From contig JABHNP010000128.1 in assembly GCA_018694455.1 (NCBI GenBank), forward strand, positions 1 to 8,248: a stretch of DNA of 8,248 nucleotides. The letters are read 5' to 3'. A program made the position numbers and the translations under genes. This stretch comes from Planctomycetaceae bacterium (GTDB lineage Bacteria > Planctomycetota > Planctomycetia > Pirellulales > UBA1268). This document shows, piece by piece, positions 1 to 6,568 of the stretch. Positions within the stretch are counted from its first letter, which is position 1, and each line of letters opens with the position of its first letter. The notes below the pieces were generated by a model. That model saw nothing but the letters and a program-made list of their open reading frames with translations, was not told where the DNA came from and made no database searches.

Positions 1-684
1 CTTAAAGACTGAGCCTTGATAACTCGCTGGAAGAAAACCACTGCCAAAGCAATCGAGGCCACCCGGAGGAATAAGCCCGCCATTGAGCACAACAAAGCCC
101 GGCAGGTTCTGGCACTCACTCCCCAGTCCATAGTTGACCCACGCCCCCATGCTTGGGCGGCCTTGGAGTGCACTTCCGGTGTGAAGAAAGTAGTTGGCAA
201 ATGTGTGCTCAGGAAATCCTGACGTCATTGATCGAACGACAGCAAGTTCATCAACGCACTGGGATACGTGCGGAAAGAGTTCGCTGACGGGAATGCCAGA
301 TTCGCCGTGATGTTTAAATTTCCACGGACTTGCAAGCAGATTTCCGTTGTTATTGAACTGAGTTGGTTCGACTTTAAAGAGGTCGCCAGGATCTTTGCCG
401 TTGTATGTATCGAGCAGTGGTTTTGGATCAAACGTGTCAACTTGTGAGGGTCCACCATCCATATATAGAAAGATGACGTTTTTTGCTCGAACCGTATGGT
501 GCGGCCCATGGCCAGCCTGCACTGGTGTATTTTGCGGTACTGCGTCACTGGTAAATGCTGGATCAGCATGAAGTGCTGCAAGTGCCACTGCACCAAACCC
601 ATTTGCGCATTGTGCAAGCATTCCACGGCGACTCATGGGACTGGGCCTGTGTTGGTGGCACGGAAATGGGTCGTGGTGAATCAT
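1..684 (-). CDS. DUF1501 family protein, Tat-like signal, partial (C-terminus beyond left edge)
   Basis: The first 228 residues of a DUF1501 protein are visible, and the reading frame stays open to base 1. The family belongs to the alkaline-phosphatase/sulfatase-like fold and is expanded in Planctomycetes; its substrate is not established. A polar leader is followed by SRRGML (residues 18-23) and a hydrophobic stretch rich in Ala and Leu (about 28-38), which reads as a twin-arginine export signal. The family's metal-site-like block NVIFLYMDGGPSQVDTFDPK lies at 69-88, and RSMTSGFPEHTFANYFLHTG at 151-170. Full members are usually about 450-490 residues, so roughly half is missing here. I chose the ATG at 684 because it overlaps the upstream stop codon as ATGA and gives the usual family leader; an internal ATG at 636 (residue 17) is the alternative. 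AAGGAG lies 14 bases upstream, so translational coupling to the preceding gene is likely. The family call is firm; the enzymatic role is unknown. Confidence 0.93.
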   Translation of the reverse strand, partial: MIHHDPFPCHQHRPSPMSRRGMLAQCANGFGAVALAALHADPAFTSDAVPQNTPVQAGHGPHHTVRAKNVIFLYMDGGPSQVDTFDPKPLLDTYNGKDPGDLFKVEPTQFNNNGNLLASPWKFKHHGESGIPVSELFPHVSQCVDELAVVRSMTSGFPEHTFANYFLHTGSALQGRPSMGAWVNYGLGSECQNLPGFVVLNGGLIPPGGLDCFGSGFLPASYQGSVFK

Positions 685-3600
685 CGGAGGAATATGAACT
701 CCTTCGTGTTCACCAGAGCATGAGCCAGTTCTGACCAGCAGGTGTCATTAAAGTCATATGCCTTGTTGTCGGATGTCTTTGAAGACAGGAACGCAATGGA
801 TGTTGCTGTTTCTTGTTCGGTTGGATAGCGGCCGAATGCTGAGAGGTACATCCATTCGATGCGATTGGAGACTGCGTCGAAGCCAGTGCCGGTTATCTTT
901 TTCACTGCTTGCTTGCTCCAGTCGTCTGCCAATTCAACAACGAGCGGATCATTCAAAAGAATGAGGGGTTGGGCTGGAACATTTGAAACATTTCGGCGGC
1001 CCATGGAGCTGAATGGAGTTGGCGTATCGAATGCCAGCATGAAGGGTGAAAGGAAATTACGCCGCACGGAAATATAAATAGAGCGACGACCATCACCATC
1101 AAGAGAACCACTTTTTTTGGGCCGTCCCCTGCCGTTCATAAATGATGTCAGATGGATTGGAACCGGAGGACCGAACGCGGTTGTATCGAGGCGGCCGGAA
1201 AGTGTGAGGAGAGAGTCTCTGATTGCTTCACCCTGCAGGCGCTTCGGGGGGCAGTGGTGCCATAGCAGATTGCTCGGGTCGAGTTCTTGTGCCTTCTGGT
1301 TGGCATGGCTCGACATCTGGTAGGTCCGCGAGAGGACGATGTACTTTATCGTGCTTTTGATGCTGCGGCCTTCTTGAAGGAATCTGGTTGCAAGATGGTC
1401 CAGGAGATGAGGGTGCGTTGGTCGTTGTCCGAGAAAGCCAAAGTCGTCAGTGGTTGGCACAATGCCACGGCCCATGAGATGGTGCCAGATGCGATTGACG
1501 ATGACCCGCGAAGTCAGTGGATTGGTTGGATCGTTTACCAGTTCTGCCAGTTGAAGTCGGCCACTGCCTTTTTTAATCGCAAGTGGTTTGTCACCCGAGA
1601 TTGCAGTGAGGAAGTGCCGGGGCTCAATCTGTCCGGGTTTTGCTGAGTTACCACGAATCAGAATACGATCGTCTTCTCCGGTTCCGTCCATCATCGACAG
1701 GGCAAGACGTGATGTACGGACAATCTGAGAAGCGAGTTGTTCTCGTTCGCCTTTCCATGAAGAAGCGATGTCGCGGGCCGAGAGGTCAGTTTCAGTTTCG
1801 GTGTCGTTATTCAGTATGCCTTCAACTGTCTTTGCATACTCTTCGTATTTTCGGTTGCTCTCATTTATTCGTTCTTCGAATGAGGCTAATTCATTCTTGG
1901 AGAGCCCCTGGACAGCAAGGCGAACAGCTATCTGCTTATTTGGCTCAGGTATGAATTCCAGGTGGACGCGATGACCGACGTATCGGTCGAGGTTCAGCCG
2001 CACCCAGCGTTGACCCTCCTTGATACGAACAACCGTCTTTTGATGGAGTGGTCCGGCAACCAGGCGATGTGAGTCGACGCAGGCAACAATGTGCCCCGCG
2101 CCATCAACCAGGCAATGAACCTCACCATCTTTTAATTCAAAGGTTGGTGAGCGAAGCGTTCTGCCGCTCTTCGGAATTTTTGTGAGTACGCTTTGGTTTT
2201 GGATAGACCCTTCTGTTATCGATTCGAGGCCATTCCAGAATGGATCATTGACTGCAGCACCAAACGTACTGATTTTCAATTGGCCAGTGTCGTTGTTGAG
2301 GTATGGCTCCCCTGCTCTTCTTGGAGATAACCCAAAGATAAAACCATCCTGAAGAAAGTCGTCGTGGGGAAGGTCGGAGTAATTAAACAGTATGCAATCG
2401 TCAGTCAGTTCTGGAGCATTGTCCGGGGCCCGAATGCCACTGCTCTCAAGCAGAGTATGAATTTGGCGTTGGTGAGTGGTGTTTATTTCAGCCAGTTCGG
2501 TCGCAGTTTTCCGGTTTTGCTCCATTGATTCAAAGCGAACCTGTCGATAATCACTGCTTTGTAAAAAACCGCTGAGTGAATAGTAATCAGCCGTTGATAT
2601 GGCATCGTATTTGTGGTCGTGACAACGCGCGCAGGCGACGGTGACACCAAGGAACGTTTTTGAGAACACATCGATCATGTTGTCAAAACGATCTGCCTCA
2701 TCTTTTCGGATGTCGACTGGTGAATGAACCCATTCGCCTAGAAACCAGAATCCTGTCCCAAGAACAGATTCATTGAAGTGTTCCTTTGGGTGCAGTCTGG
2801 GGTTTGCGAGGAGATCACCAGCAATGTGTTCGCGGACGAATTGGTCGTATGGAACGTCAGCGTTGATCGCTCGAATGACATAGTCGCGGTATTGAAATGC
2901 ATTGGGCGTGTCATTGTCGAATTCATGTCCTCGAGATTCTGCATAACGGACAATGTCCAGCCAGTGCCGTCCCCATCGCTCGCCAAAGTGTGGGGATTCA
3001 AGGAGTTGATCGACAGCGTGTTCAGTTGCCTGCGGTTTTTTGTTTTGGATAAATGCTTTGACTTCATCTGCCGTTGGAGGCAGGCCAATCAAATCAAAAT
3101 ACAGGCGTCGAAGGATCGCTGTCCGTTCCGCATCTCGAGATGGCTTGATATGAGCCTGTTCGAGTTGTGAGAGAATAAAAAGATCAATGTCATTATTCGG
3201 CCATTCAATATTTTGAACTGTCGGTGGATCTAATGTGGTCAAGGGCTGCCATGCCCAGAAGTTTGTTTTTCGCTTTTCAAGGTCGAAGTCATCTTGAGTT
3301 GAATGTGCGACAGGTGCTGGTTCATCTGGCCAGGGAGCACCTATCTCAATCCAGCGAACGAGTGTTTGGATGTCCTGGTCGCTGAGTTTGCCCTTCGGAG
3401 GCATTTCGTATGAATCATAATGCACGGCATCGATAAGTAGGCTTTCGTGTGCATCGCCGGGAACTATGGCAGCTCCAGAATCACCACCGTGTAAGTGAGA
3501 TGCTCGGCTATCTAGAAGGAGGTTTGCTTCCACACGCTTTGATTGAGTGCTGTGGCACTCGTAGCAATGCTGCACCAAGAGCGGTCGCACTTCTCGCTCA

Positions 3601-3707
3601 AAAAACTCGAAGTGCTCCGCTGCAGTTGGTTGCTCGTCTGCTTGCGTTGTAGTGCTCGCGAGGAACACCATACTGTGGATCAGGAAAACGTGTAGTAGTA
3701 GTCGCAT
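681..3707 (-). CDS. PSCyt1/DUF1549/DUF1553 domain protein (planctomycete cytochrome-type secreted protein)
   Basis: The protein has 1008 residues and begins with a signal peptide (about 1-23, hydrophobic core LLLHVFLIHSMVFLA). Next comes a planctomycete cytochrome C domain (about 36-125) with haem motif C48-YE-C51-H52, the block GGDSGAAIVPG and a likely axial Met102 in EMPPKGKLS. DUF1549 spans about 173-390 and holds a second CxxCH, C359-AR-C362-H363, in CARCHDHKYDAI. A beta-rich insert covers about 430-600, a charged, probably helical stretch 605-665, and DUF1553 about 697-1005 (NRIWHHLMGRGIV, RTYQMSS, FDTPTPFSSMGRRNVSNVPAQPL). The haem motifs and signal point to a periplasmic electron-transfer or oxidoreductase role, perhaps in polymer breakdown; that role is inferred. 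I chose the ATG at 3707 because the signal peptide starts there. The frame extends to a TTG at 3755, which would add 16 polar residues before the hydrophobic core. It is co-transcribed with the overlapping DUF1501 gene. Confidence 0.94.
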   Translation of the reverse strand: MRLLLHVFLIHSMVFLASTTTQADEQPTAAEHFEFFEREVRPLLVQHCYECHSTQSKRVEANLLLDSRASHLHGGDSGAAIVPGDAHESLLIDAVHYDSYEMPPKGKLSDQDIQTLVRWIEIGAPWPDEPAPVAHSTQDDFDLEKRKTNFWAWQPLTTLDPPTVQNIEWPNNDIDLFILSQLEQAHIKPSRDAERTAILRRLYFDLIGLPPTADEVKAFIQNKKPQATEHAVDQLLESPHFGERWGRHWLDIVRYAESRGHEFDNDTPNAFQYRDYVIRAINADVPYDQFVREHIAGDLLANPRLHPKEHFNESVLGTGFWFLGEWVHSPVDIRKDEADRFDNMIDVFSKTFLGVTVACARCHDHKYDAISTADYYSLSGFLQSSDYRQVRFESMEQNRKTATELAEINTTHQRQIHTLLESSGIRAPDNAPELTDDCILFNYSDLPHDDFLQDGFIFGLSPRRAGEPYLNNDTGQLKISTFGAAVNDPFWNGLESITEGSIQNQSVLTKIPKSGRTLRSPTFELKDGEVHCLVDGAGHIVACVDSHRLVAGPLHQKTVVRIKEGQRWVRLNLDRYVGHRVHLEFIPEPNKQIAVRLAVQGLSKNELASFEERINESNRKYEEYAKTVEGILNNDTETETDLSARDIASSWKGEREQLASQIVRTSRLALSMMDGTGEDDRILIRGNSAKPGQIEPRHFLTAISGDKPLAIKKGSGRLQLAELVNDPTNPLTSRVIVNRIWHHLMGRGIVPTTDDFGFLGQRPTHPHLLDHLATRFLQEGRSIKSTIKYIVLSRTYQMSSHANQKAQELDPSNLLWHHCPPKRLQGEAIRDSLLTLSGRLDTTAFGPPVPIHLTSFMNGRGRPKKSGSLDGDGRRSIYISVRRNFLSPFMLAFDTPTPFSSMGRRNVSNVPAQPLILLNDPLVVELADDWSKQAVKKITGTGFDAVSNRIEWMYLSAFGRYPTEQETATSIAFLSSKTSDNKAYDFNDTCWSELAHALVNTKEFIFLR

Positions 3708-3715
3708 ATCAGACT

Positions 3716-3727
3716 TCACAATTGTGA
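3716..3727. promoter_or_regulatory. Perfect 12-bp palindrome, possible operator
   Basis: TCACAATTGTGA reads the same on both strands and ends 8 bases before the chosen start codon of the DUF1549/DUF1553 gene. The weak ribosome-binding candidate GAAG of that gene (3714-3717) overlaps its edge. A dimeric repressor bound here would block transcription or initiation. The half sites resemble TGTGA/TCACA of the CRP/FNR family but in inverted order and with only a 2-base spacer, so no regulator can be named. Confidence 0.35.
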
Positions 3728-4003
3728 CGGCACATTTTCGGATAATGATCTGCAACCCGTTGGGCGTACGACAGGTACTGGAAACCAGCGGGTGTGGGAA
3801 CAGCCGTTGACCGTTGGAATTCTAGCAATTTCGTTCCGGCAGGGCTTGTCAAACTAATGTTCCATGGCTCTAACGTATTACGACACGCGATTTATGGACA
3901 CTTCTACTGAGCAAAATAGATGGGGCGTGCTGAACGTCGTCTGGTCTCGATTCCAGTTCGTTGAACACTGGGCTTAGGTTATGGATTTATTAAGGTGGTG
4001 GCT

Positions 4004-4009
4004 GGAGGT
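4004..4009 (+). promoter_or_regulatory. Ribosome binding site deciding the AlkB-like start
   Basis: GGAGGT sits 9 bases before the ATG at 4019, which is near-ideal spacing. It lies inside the frame that would begin at the upstream GTG (3995), and so argues for the ATG. Confidence 0.8.
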
Positions 4010-4018
4010 GCGAAGCTG

Positions 4019-5062
4019 ATGAGAATCGAGGAAACGGCACTGCGACCCGAGGCATGGGGCTGGCATTTACTTGGGCTGATCAATCCCCTTGTAGTGATTG
4101 CTGGAAATCTTCTTGGAGGTCCGTTTGTAGCAGCCGGTGTGATTTACATGCTCGGCATTGGTCCGTTCCTCGACTTTTTTTTAGGCACAAGTATTCGTCA
4201 TCGGCCGGCACGTGAATCTGGGCGACCTTTTGAAGTCATGTTGTATGCACACGCGTTTCTTCAGTTGATTGCTGTGTGTACTCTTTTGCAACTTGCAAGC
4301 AGTAGGGTGCCGCTGTGGATTGTGGTCGTCGCTGCAGTGAGTACGGGTATTAATTCCGGAGCCTCAGGGCTAATCGTTGCTCATGAACTTGGACATCGAC
4401 GCAAAAAAACATTTCCTTGGTGGATTTCACAACTAAATCTTGTATCAGTCCTTTATCTTCATTTTACAACTGAACATAACCAGACGCATCACAAACATGT
4501 GGCCACTACAGCTGACCCAGCAACAGCACGCTACGGTGAGTCTGTCTGGTGGTTCATAGCGAGGACGGTGCCAGGACAGTTTATTGATGCCTGGCAAATA
4601 CATGCGAAGCGTGGTCATTTGCTGATGATGAATCCAGTTGCTCGGGGTGCTGTGCTTGAAATGCTTCTCGTAGTGAGCATTGCTGTAGCCTTTGGCATGC
4701 TTTCAGCGTGTGCGTTTCTGGTGCAGGCTGCCGTCGCTGTTTTTCTGCTTGAATACATCAACTACCTTCGGCATTACGGGCTTCAGCGAGAGACTGGTGC
4801 CCGTCAGACTGCCGCACATTCGTGGCAGTCTGAACATCGCTGGTCGCGATGGACGTTGCTGGAGCTAACACGCCATCCGGCACATCATCTTGAGTCAGGG
4901 AAGCCATTCTGGAAACTCAAGCCTCACGATGATGCACCGGAATTGCCGTCAGGGTACTACGGTTGTTTCTGGGTTGCGTTGATACCGCCCCTGTGGCGAC
5001 GGCTGATTCATCCGAGGATGCCCTCAGTAAGTGTGCCGGGTGCTCGCCAGAAGCCTGCATAG
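4019..5062 (+). CDS. alkB: AlkB-family membrane-bound alkane/fatty-acid-type hydroxylase
   Basis: This is a 347-residue integral membrane non-haem di-iron hydroxylase. The family inserts oxygen at the terminal carbon of alkanes or related hydrophobic chains, taking electrons from rubredoxin. All ligand motifs are present: HELGH (122-126), EHNQTHHKHVATTADPAT (152-169), NYLRHYGL (248-255) and LTRHPAHH (283-290). HSWQSEH (267-273) and LPSGYYG (309-315) also match AlkB positions known to me from the Pseudomonas enzyme. Hydrophobic segments lie at about 15-32, 35-55, 75-93, 98-120, 138-150 and 211-245, consistent with the six-helix family plan. It is shorter than the roughly 400-residue Pseudomonas protein, mainly at the two ends. 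The start is fixed by GGAGGT nine bases upstream. No rubredoxin or reductase gene is in view. The family is firm; the substrate is uncertain, and a lipid or other hydrocarbon substrate is possible. Confidence 0.88.
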   Translation: MRIEETALRPEAWGWHLLGLINPLVVIAGNLLGGPFVAAGVIYMLGIGPFLDFFLGTSIRHRPARESGRPFEVMLYAHAFLQLIAVCTLLQLASSRVPLWIVVVAAVSTGINSGASGLIVAHELGHRRKKTFPWWISQLNLVSVLYLHFTTEHNQTHHKHVATTADPATARYGESVWWFIARTVPGQFIDAWQIHAKRGHLLMMNPVARGAVLEMLLVVSIAVAFGMLSACAFLVQAAVAVFLLEYINYLRHYGLQRETGARQTAAHSWQSEHRWSRWTLLELTRHPAHHLESGKPFWKLKPHDDAPELPSGYYGCFWVALIPPLWRRLIHPRMPSVSVPGARQKPA

Positions 5063-5163
5063 GGATGGGCTGGAAAGGGCCGAACTAAAAAGAGCTAGGC
5101 GTTATAAGGTTGGGCATTTGTGCACCACTTTGAGACGATGCGTGATGGTGGAACCGTATTGGC

Positions 5164-5205
5164 GGGCAGGTCATAGAATGAGTGGGCAGGACATAAGTGA
5201 GCAGG
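5164..5205. repeat. Short imperfect tandem repeat (GGGCAGG-based)
   Basis: GGGCAGGTCATAGAATGAGT (5164-5183) is followed at once by GGGCAGGACATAAGTGA (5184-5200) and then GCAGG (5201-5205). That is about two and a third degenerate units of 17-20 bases. No function is evident, and it may be slippage debris. Confidence 0.5.
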
Positions 5206-5222
5206 CTTGAAACAAGCTTTGC
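5201..5222. terminator. Inverted repeat, possible weak terminator for the convergent genes
   Basis: GCAGGCTTG and CAAGCTTTGC flank an AAA loop. The inner GCTTG/CAAGC pairs perfectly and the outer GCA/TGC pairs after a small bulge. It begins directly after the stop of the leftward OB-fold gene, where a terminator would sit. Neither strand shows a following T tract, so intrinsic termination is uncertain. Confidence 0.3.
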
Positions 5223-5600
5223 TTAAAATGGAACGTCATCGTCGGCAGCTTCTGCGAGCACGTCATCGATGTCAGGTGGTGCCCCGGAAGAGTCGGACGA
5301 ACTGCCTGTAATGACTCGGAATGACATCGCTTCTGCAGAAAGAAAATATTTTGGATCGCTTGATTCATCGCGCTGCCAGCGCCGTCCGCTGAGGCGGTAC
5401 GACACCTCAATTTCATCACCAAGATGTAAGTCATCAACTGAATCACACGCATCTTTCAGAAACTCAACTGGTATGTAATTCGTAAATCCACTGCCCTTGT
5501 TCTGTTCAAGAACCACAAGTCGTTTCCGGAAACCTTTTTGTCCGTATGTCTTCGTTTCTTCAATAAGGTGAATAGTTCCTTTGACTGCGGCGTCACTCAT
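5223..5600 (-). CDS. DUF3127-type OB-fold protein with SSB-like acidic C-terminal tip
   Basis: The 125-residue protein has an OB-fold-like core (about 6-97), with alternating beta segments such as KGTIHLIEETKTY, RKRLVVLEQ, NYIPVEFL and GDEIEVSYRLSGRRW. The core resembles DUF3127, a family related to single-stranded DNA binding proteins (recalled match, no search run). A Ser/Gly/Pro-rich linker follows (about 98-110), and then an acidic tail ending ADDDVPF at 119-125. This is almost the DDDIPF tip with which bacterial SSB recruits repair and replication partners. The inferred role is single-stranded nucleic-acid binding with partner recruitment in the cytoplasm. It diverges from ruvCAB across a shared intergenic region. 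The ATG at 5600 is backed by AGGAG (5609-5613) with 8-base spacing. It lacks the length of classical SSB, so it is probably an auxiliary protein. The tail is clear; DNA binding is not shown. Confidence 0.82.
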   Translation of the reverse strand: MSDAAVKGTIHLIEETKTYGQKGFRKRLVVLEQNKGSGFTNYIPVEFLKDACDSVDDLHLGDEIEVSYRLSGRRWQRDESSDPKYFLSAEAMSFRVITGSSSDSSGAPPDIDDVLAEAADDDVPF

Positions 5601-5890
5601 TTTTATGGCTCCTGGTGCGTTCTAGTTGTCAGCCCTGTTTTTTCGGCAGAAACAAATGCTCGAATATGTGTTTCTCTCAAATGTATATTCCTATAGTCTA
5701 CCGAATTCAGGCAGATGAGACGGAAAGTGATTGTTTTTCAGAAACCAAAAGGGCTCTGGTTCTGCGGTTACAGGTTTTCGTGCATGTTGTCCTATGGTGG
5801 TGAGAAAAAATGTAAACGGATTGCAAGGAATTGTAATTTCAGCTCTGACGAGGCTGGTGCAACGCTTGAGCGGTCTGCTAGTCTTCTGGG
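5601..5890. promoter_or_regulatory. Divergent intergenic region between the OB-fold gene and ruvC
   Basis: These 290 bases separate two outward-facing genes, so promoters for both must lie here or ruvC is read from outside. The stretch is AT-rich around 5680-5700 (TATATTCCTATAGTC) and 5805-5845. I found no well-spaced promoter pair and no recognisable SOS box. Open frames here are short and lack coding character. Confidence 0.45.
5609..5613 (-). promoter_or_regulatory. Ribosome binding site of the OB-fold gene
   Basis: AGGAG on the minus strand lies 8 bases before the ATG at 5600 and supports that start. Confidence 0.75.
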
Positions 5891-6490
5891 ATGAAGAAGA
5901 GTCAGCAAGGAAAGCCAGGTCAGCCTGACGAGAGTCAATCGGACATACGTTCGGTTAGGAATGGTCAGCCGACTCGAATCGTTGGGTTTGACCCAGGGCT
6001 CAATATTACTGGCTACGGTGTGATTGAGGTGCTCGCGAATCAGCAGGTTCAGCTCGTTGAGGCCGGTACTATCCGGCCGAAAAGCAAAGATGATATTCAA
6101 GATCGACTTCACGTTATTCACTCAGGGGTTCGGGAAATTATCGAGACATTCGCTCCGCAGTCGATGGCAATTGAGCAACTCTTTGTACATGTTCGTTTTC
6201 CCAAAACAGCAATTCTTATGGGGCACGCCCGGGGTGTGATCTGTCTTGCTGCTGCACAAGCAGAAATTGAACTCCACCATTATCTGCCGAATCGAGTAAA
6301 AAGCATGCTGACAGGAAGTGGCCATGCGGGAAAAGAACAGATGCAACTGGCTGTGCAGCGAGAGTTACGATTAAAGACTCGTCCTGAACCAGCCGATGCT
6401 GCTGATGCACTCGCAATAGCGCTCGCAGACTTTTACCTGAGGCTTCGTGCGTTACCAGGAACGCAGGCCCAGTTTCGAGACAATACATAA
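5891..6490 (+). CDS. ruvC: Crossover junction endodeoxyribonuclease RuvC
   Basis: RuvC is the Holliday-junction resolvase. It is a dimer that cuts two opposite strands symmetrically after RuvAB branch migration. The protein has 199 residues and its RNase H-like core starts near residue 28. The four acidic catalytic residues are recognisable: D34 in VGFDPGLNITGYG, E95 in AIEQLFVH, and D169 and D172 in ADAADALAIALA. A polar, Lys/Gln/Ser-rich extension of about 27 residues precedes the core; Escherichia coli RuvC has its first aspartate at position 7. An in-frame TAG at 5879 and the absence of internal ATG/GTG/TTG codons before the core leave ATG 5891 as the only ordinary start. Its ribosome site is poor (CTGGG directly before the ATG). 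It heads the ruvC-ruvA-ruvB order with a 78-base gap to ruvA. Confidence 0.97.
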   Translation: MKKSQQGKPGQPDESQSDIRSVRNGQPTRIVGFDPGLNITGYGVIEVLANQQVQLVEAGTIRPKSKDDIQDRLHVIHSGVREIIETFAPQSMAIEQLFVHVRFPKTAILMGHARGVICLAAAQAEIELHHYLPNRVKSMLTGSGHAGKEQMQLAVQRELRLKTRPEPADAADALAIALADFYLRLRALPGTQAQFRDNT

Positions 6491-6555
6491 GCATTGCTGG
6501 AATACTCTGAAAGGCCAAGATCGTATGAATGTCGTAGAATGCCTTGTCGTTGCTT

Positions 6556-6560
6556 GGGGA
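6556..6560 (+). promoter_or_regulatory. Ribosome binding site deciding the ruvA start
   Basis: GGGGA lies 8 bases before ATG 6569. It supports this start over the TTG at 6494, which would add 25 residues unlike the family. Confidence 0.6.
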
Positions 6561-6568
6561 ATGGAAAA

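Larger units (their letters stand above)
3708..4018. promoter_or_regulatory. Divergent intergenic region between the DUF1549/DUF1553 operon and the AlkB-like gene
   Basis: This 311-base region separates two outward-facing genes and should hold both promoters. For the rightward gene, TTGTCA (3847-3852) and TAACGT (3871-3876) are 18 bases apart and form a weak sigma70-like candidate. I could not find a convincing -10 for the leftward operon. It also contains a 12-bp palindrome (3716-3727), a small CTGG-AAA-CCAG inverted repeat near 3778 and a 12-codon open frame touching the AlkB-like start. No RNA gene is evident. Confidence 0.5.
5063..5222. other. Convergent intergenic gap with short imperfect repeats
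   Basis: These 160 bases lie between the 3' ends of the AlkB-like gene and the OB-fold gene. There is no coding signal and no classical terminator with a T run. They hold the GGGCAGG repeats and the inverted repeat listed separately. Confidence 0.5.

Noticed and set aside
2778..3170. 130-codon plus-strand open frame antisense to the DUF1549/DUF1553 gene
   Set aside because: It mirrors strongly conserved DUF1549 coding sequence, has no recognisable domain and no ribosome site that stands out.
3708..3755. TTG start at 3755 for the DUF1549/DUF1553 gene
   Set aside because: It would put 16 polar and charged residues before a clear signal peptide that begins at ATG 3707.
3995..4018. GTG start at 3995 for the AlkB-like gene
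   Set aside because: GGAGGT falls inside this extension at ideal distance from ATG 4019, and the GTG has no ribosome site of its own.
4019..5062. Fatty-acid desaturase instead of AlkB
   Set aside because: Desaturases share histidine boxes, but NYLRHYGL, HELGH and LTRHPAHH with the VATTADPAT block are specific to the AlkB/XylM hydroxylase group.
5762..5773. CTGCGGTTACAG as an SOS/LexA-type box upstream of ruvC
   Set aside because: The spacing does not fit the E. coli 16-bp box, the interior is not a palindrome, and planctomycete SOS sites are not known to me.
5615..5928. Short open frames in the region between the OB-fold gene and ruvC
   Set aside because: They overlap one another, lack ribosome sites and coding character, and resemble no family I know.
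6494..6568. TTG start adding 25 residues to RuvA
   Set aside because: RuvA proteins begin with the MIxxIxGxL strand, which starts at ATG 6569 with GGGGA upstream; the added residues are unlike the family.
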